Shown: one piece after another, positions 60,667 to 64,000 of the stretch | How positions within the stretch are numbered: position 1 is the first letter of the stretch | Layout: each line of letters opens with the position of its first letter | Assembly (NCBI RefSeq): GCF_008642375.1 | Contig: NZ_CP029194.1 | Location: forward strand, 992,001 to 1,056,000 | DNA length: 64,000 nt | Direction: 5' to 3' | DNA from: Streptomyces venezuelae | GTDB lineage: Bacteria; Actinomycetota; Actinomycetes; Streptomycetales; Streptomycetaceae | Notes under the pieces: generated by a model | The model's input: only the letters and a program-made list of their open reading frames with translations | Told to the model about the DNA's origin: nothing | Databases searched by the model: none | Position numbers and translations under genes: made by a program

Positions 60667-62619
60667 GTGATCGCGCTACCGCACCAGGACACCCGAGATC
60701 CACGCGACGGCGGCCACATGGTGGTCTGCGGCGACGACGGACTCGCGCACCGGCTCGCCGCCGAGCTGCGGGACGTCTACCGCCAGCGGGTCGTCCTCGT
60801 CGCTCCAGGAGACCTGGACGGGGAACCGGTGGGCGAACAGCCCACCGTGCTGTCCCGTGCCACGCGGCTGCTGCGGCCGTCTGGCGGTCCGGTCACCGAA
60901 GCCGTGACCGGCAGCGCGCCTCCGCCGCTGCGGGACGTCGTGGCATCGGCGCCCAGCGAGGAGACGCTGCTGCGGGCCCGTGTGGATCGGGCCACTGCCC
61001 TCGCCCTGCTCTACGAGGACGACGAGACGAACCTGCGCGCCGCGATCGCCGCCCGCCGCCTCAGCCCCGGGCTGCGACTCGTGGTCCGCATGTACAACCG
61101 CAAGCTCGGGCAGCACCTGGAGGAACTGCTCGACCAGGCCGCCCTCGTACACTCCCCCGGCATCGACCGAAGCGTCCTGGACGCCTCCACCACGGTCCTG
61201 TCCGACGCGGACACCGCGGCCCCCGCGCTCGCCGCCACCGCCATCGCCGGGACGAGCAAGGTCGTGCAGGCCGACGGCGTGCTCCTGCGCGCCGCCGAAC
61301 GCACCCCGCCCGGACGCGGCGAGGTACCGGACCCCGGCCTGTGCACTCTCGCACTGCTCTCGTCCACCACCACCGACCCGGCAGGCACCGAGGGCTCGGA
61401 GGCCAGCGGCCCGCAGGGACCCCTCCTCCTGCCCGACGACCGAGCCGTGGCGGGCAGCAGCGGGCGAGGAAGTGTCGTACTCGAGACCGTCCGGTACGCC
61501 GGCCCCGCCCTGCCTTCGAGGCGCCTGGCCCGTCGCGGGGCACCACTGGGCGAGCTCTTCTCCAGCCGTCTGCGGTGGGCGCTCGCCGGTATCGCCGCCT
61601 CCGTGCTGAGTCTGACCCTCACCACCACCGTGCTCACCGACGCCGACCCCGTGCACGCCGCCTACATCACGCTGCTCGACCTGTTCTCCATCAACGACCC
61701 CGCGCTCGACGCGCCGGTCACCCACCAGGTCCTCCAGCTGCTGTCCGGCCTCGTCGGCCTGGCCCTGCTCCCTCTCCTCGTCGCCGGAGCACTGGAAGCA
61801 CTGGGTACCTTCCGCGCCACGGGCGCGCTGCGGCGCCCGCCCCGCGGCCTGTCCGGCCATGTCGTCCTGCTCGGACTCGGCAAGATCGGCACCCGCGTCC
61901 TCGCCCGGCTTCGCGAGCTCGACATCCCCGTCGTCTGCGTCGAGGAGGACCCCGACGCCCGCGGCATCCCGCTCGCCCGCAGCCTCGGGATCCCCGTCGT
62001 CCTCGGCGACGTCACCGACGACGGCGTCCTGGAGGCCGCCAAGACCCACCGAGCACACGCCCTGCTCGCCCTCACCAGCTCCGACACCACCAACCTCGAA
62101 GCCGTCCTCTACGCCCGTACCGTCCAGGCCGACCTGCGCGTCGCCCTGCGCCTGTACGACGACGAGTTCGCCACCGCCGTCTACCGCACCCTGCGCACGG
62201 CCCACCCCGATGCCCTGACCCGCAGTCGCAGCGTCACCCACCTCGCCGCCCCCGCGTTCGCCGGCGCCATGATGGGCCGCCAGATCCTCGGCGCCATCCC
62301 CGTCGAACGCAAGGTCCTCCTCTTCGCCGCGCTCGTCGTCGCCGGACACCCCCAGCTCGAAGGACGCACCGTCACCGAGTCCTTCCGGCCGGGCGCCTGG
62401 CGGGTCCTCGCCCTCGACACAGCCGCCCCCACCACCCGCCGGCCCGACCTCGCCAACACCCACGACGACGGCGAACACCCCCGACTCCTGTGGGACCTCC
62501 ACCCCGGCTACGTCCTGCGCCCCGACGACCGCGTCGTCATCGCCGCCACCCGCCGCGGCCTCGCCGAACTCCTTGCAGCCCCGTCACAGCCAACCGGCGA
62601 GCCGCGCACCGGGCGGTGA
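60667..62619 (+). CDS. Double-RCK ion-channel-like protein
   Basis: A 650-residue protein, start GTG 60667. An RCK-like Rossmann domain (about 17-215: HMVVCGDDGLAHRLAAELRD, RATALALLYEDDETNLRAAI) is followed by a membrane part with two helices (about 307-328, 365-385; LRWALAGIAASVLSLTLTTT, LLSGLVGLALLPLLVAGALE). A second RCK domain follows (about 398-530: GHVVLLGLGKIGTRVLARLR, VVCVEEDPDARGIPLARSLG, ALLALTSSDTTNLEAVLYA), then an RCK-C end. The pore loop AAYITLLDLFSINDPALDAP lacks a TVGYG filter. It resembles CASTOR/TrkA-type channels that carry Ca2+ or K+ without the classic filter. Confidence 0.88.
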   Translation: MIALPHQDTRDPRDGGHMVVCGDDGLAHRLAAELRDVYRQRVVLVAPGDLDGEPVGEQPTVLSRATRLLRPSGGPVTEAVTGSAPPPLRDVVASAPSEETLLRARVDRATALALLYEDDETNLRAAIAARRLSPGLRLVVRMYNRKLGQHLEELLDQAALVHSPGIDRSVLDASTTVLSDADTAAPALAATAIAGTSKVVQADGVLLRAAERTPPGRGEVPDPGLCTLALLSSTTTDPAGTEGSEASGPQGPLLLPDDRAVAGSSGRGSVVLETVRYAGPALPSRRLARRGAPLGELFSSRLRWALAGIAASVLSLTLTTTVLTDADPVHAAYITLLDLFSINDPALDAPVTHQVLQLLSGLVGLALLPLLVAGALEALGTFRATGALRRPPRGLSGHVVLLGLGKIGTRVLARLRELDIPVVCVEEDPDARGIPLARSLGIPVVLGDVTDDGVLEAAKTHRAHALLALTSSDTTNLEAVLYARTVQADLRVALRLYDDEFATAVYRTLRTAHPDALTRSRSVTHLAAPAFAGAMMGRQILGAIPVERKVLLFAALVVAGHPQLEGRTVTESFRPGAWRVLALDTAAPTTRRPDLANTHDDGEHPRLLWDLHPGYVLRPDDRVVIAATRRGLAELLAAPSQPTGEPRTGR

Positions 62620-62623
62620 CAGG

Positions 62624-62800
62624 CGTGGACCTCGTCGAGGGTCCAGCCGTCGGCGAGGGAGTCGACGAGGTGGCGGGGGAAGAAGTGCACGGCGAAGCCG
62701 CCGTGTTCGTTGATGTCGTCGCCGCGGGCTGTGCCGGCGCCGTAGTGGGCGTCGCCGGTGTGGCGGACGGTGTGGACGAAGGCCCCGCCGGGGCGCCTTA
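62624..62800 (-). pseudogene. C-terminal remnant of an SAM-dependent methyltransferase
   Basis: The minus strand reads GGAFVHTVRHTGDAHYGAG, DDINEHGGFAVHFFPRHLVD and SLADGWTLDEVHA, as in the end region of small SAM methyltransferases, and then runs on without a stop. Neither the SAM-binding motif nor a start is present, so only about 60 residues remain. Confidence 0.6.
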
Positions 62801-63294
62801 CAGGGTCGCCGCAATCGTGCAGGCTGGCCTGCCGGCCGAGCGCCTGGTAGCGCGAGGTGTGGAACCGGAGACCCTCTCCGTCATGGACGGCGGGAAACGA
62901 CGCACGGCACGTGATCTTCTACACCTCGACGGCGAGAGAGGACACAGCACCTTTCGCCGTCATTGCGAGCTCTCCACCTCCATCGAGCCTCACCCAAGAC
63001 CGGTTAGCTCGGCCCTTCCCTGGCTCTTGTGTCGAGGCTCGCGACCGCTGGTTCGTCCAGGCCACTGCCGGCTCATCGGTAAGCGCGCGAGGGGTGACAC
63101 CGGCTTCTGGGACCGGGCCCGCAAATGCCCCACCAAACACCCTGCCGAAAGTTGCCAGGGCCCCTTGGGAGAGCCCCATCCTGGTGTGTGCGGCGGCGAT
63201 TCCCGAACCTACGGCGCGGGTTCGTACGCAACGCCTTCCGCGAGCCGGCCTTCGACTGAGCCGACATCCATCCCGCCCGGAGGCGTTCTCGGCC
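62801..63294. other. Gap of about 500 bp without a convincing gene
   Basis: Two weak frames exist, a plus-strand one from 62857 and a minus-strand one at 62919-63179, but neither has a ribosome site or family signature. Nothing else stands out. Confidence 0.4.
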
Positions 63295-63564
63295 TCAGGG
63301 GCGCGTGTTCCCCGGCGTGTGCCCGGGCGAGGCTTCGGGGCGTCGATGGTCGGGCTGGGCGGCCGGGTCCTGGTGGGGGCGGTTCTCGGTGACCTGGTAG
63401 GTGGCCTGCTGGTCCGGGGTGCCGTCGGCCTTCATCGCTTTGGTCTCGCTCTTGAGAATGCGGGCCGCTTTGCCCGCGCTGCGGGCGAGGTCGGGCAGCT
63501 TCTTGGCGCCGAGAAGCAGGATGACCACGATGAGGATGATCGCTATCTCGCTGATTCCGAACAC
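63295..63564 (-). CDS. tatA: TatA/E-family twin-arginine translocase component
   Basis: An 89-residue protein from GTG 63564 (FGISEIAIILIVVILLLGAK then KLPDLARSAGKAARILKSE). The single N-terminal helix, the FG..E..II start, the GAKKLPDLARS hinge and the amphipathic helix are the TatA signature. It forms the pore of the Tat export system. The tail (residues 50-89) is hydrophilic and histidine-rich near the end. It lies just downstream of the terD gene on the same strand. Confidence 0.9.
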   Translation of the reverse strand: MFGISEIAIILIVVILLLGAKKLPDLARSAGKAARILKSETKAMKADGTPDQQATYQVTENRPHQDPAAQPDHRRPEASPGHTPGNTRP

Positions 63565-63604
63565 GGTGTTCCGTTCTCTGGAGGGGGCTGTCTCGCTCGG
63601 GGTC

Positions 63605-64000
63605 TCAGACGTTGACGCCGAAGTCGGCAGCGATGCCGGCGAGTCCGGAGGCGTAGCCCTGGCCCACGGCCCGGAACTTCCATTCGGTGCCATGGCGGTA
63701 GAGCTCGCCGAAGATCATCGCAGTCTCGGTGGCGGCGTCCTCGGAGAGGTCGTAGCGGGCGAGTTCGGCGCCGTCGGCCTGGTTGACCACGCGGATGAAG
63801 GCGTTGCGGACCTGGCCGAAGCTCTGGCCGCGGTTCTCGGCGTCGTGGATGGAGACCGGGAAGGTGATCTTCGTGATGTCGGCGGGCACGGCGGCCAGGT
63901 CGACCTTGATGGCCTCGTCGTCGCCGTCGCCCTCGCCGGTGAGGTTGTCGCCGGTGTGCTGGACCGAACCGTCCGGGCTGGTGAGGTTGTTGTAGAAGAC
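63605..64000 (-). CDS. TerD-family protein, C-terminal part (runs off right edge)
   Basis: The visible 131 residues begin [20 protein letters not shown] and have the TerD/CABC signature: [20 protein letters not shown] (calcium-binding loop), [40 protein letters not shown] and [20 protein letters not shown]. TerD proteins are linked to tellurite, stress and membrane-complex functions. The start lies beyond the window. The strong calcium-loop acidic residues are intact, so the protein is likely functional. Confidence 0.93.
   Translation of the reverse strand, partial: VFYNNLTSPDGSVQHTGDNLTGEGDGDDEAIKVDLAAVPADITKITFPVSIHDAENRGQSFGQVRNAFIRVVNQADGAELARYDLSEDAATETAMIFGELYRHGTEWKFRAVGQGYASGLAGIAADFGVNV

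Overview
The window is high-GC DNA with actinobacterial gene content and codon use. It carries LytTR and OmpR two-component pairs, SpoIIE-type phosphatases, a WS/DGAT acyltransferase, a resuscitation-factor-like M23 hydrolase, a DUF1990/YndJ/LMF operon, TerD and rare TTA codons. This fits a Streptomyces chromosome. No rRNA, tRNA, CRISPR array or intact prophage was seen.

Left part (1-23.4 kb), ordinary chromosome: a minus-strand operon of LytTR regulator, DUF485-like protein, sodium:solute symporter and a LytS-type kinase that runs off the left edge; an Fpg/Nei glycosylase; a decayed LysR gene; an OmpR-type regulator/kinase pair next to a secreted lipoprotein peptidase that has a tandem 11-bp repeat in front of it; a WS/DGAT acyltransferase flanked by two short tandem repeats; a PAS-GAF-PP2C-HATPase phosphatase; a DPY-rich lipoprotein; the YndJ/DUF1990/LMF operon behind a promoter with two matching palindromes; a small possible peptide gene; an atypical SDR; a FhuF-like 2Fe-2S protein; an EamA transporter converging on an M23 peptidase with a TTA codon; a GNAT and panD.

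Middle part (23.4-31 kb), a decayed accessory patch: a frameshifted gene of unknown function, a Nudix hydrolase, an SDR tail, an IS5-type transposase remnant, toxin/immunity scraps and a truncated second copy of the panD 5' end. Embedded in it is an apparently intact PP2C phosphatase plus MASE1 pair.

Right part (31-62.6 kb), an ion and membrane homeostasis island: three separate NfeD/YqiJ-like plus SPFH (stomatin/flotillin) modules, one with a 1618-residue AAA ATPase, interleaved with NhaP and NhaA antiporters, an AGCS symporter, a TrkA/TrkH potassium uptake pair and a double-RCK channel-like protein. An M50 protease, CBS and STAS proteins, a PucR regulator and an ABC exporter with a MarR-type regulator lie among them. 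Two non-coding signals link these genes. One is an array of 11-bp direct repeats (consensus about YGTCARGAACG) in front of the nhaP, nhaA, flotillin, pucR, trkH and NfeD-SPFH transcription units. The other is a conserved leader element, GCCGGGAAGYCTGGTCGGC, in the 5' leaders of nhaP, nhaA, a STAS gene and a pair of small membrane-protein genes. Together they suggest a locally encoded, co-regulated salt/potassium/envelope-stress regulon; the assignment to a regulator and ligand is inference. The window ends with tatA and the C-terminal part of a TerD gene.
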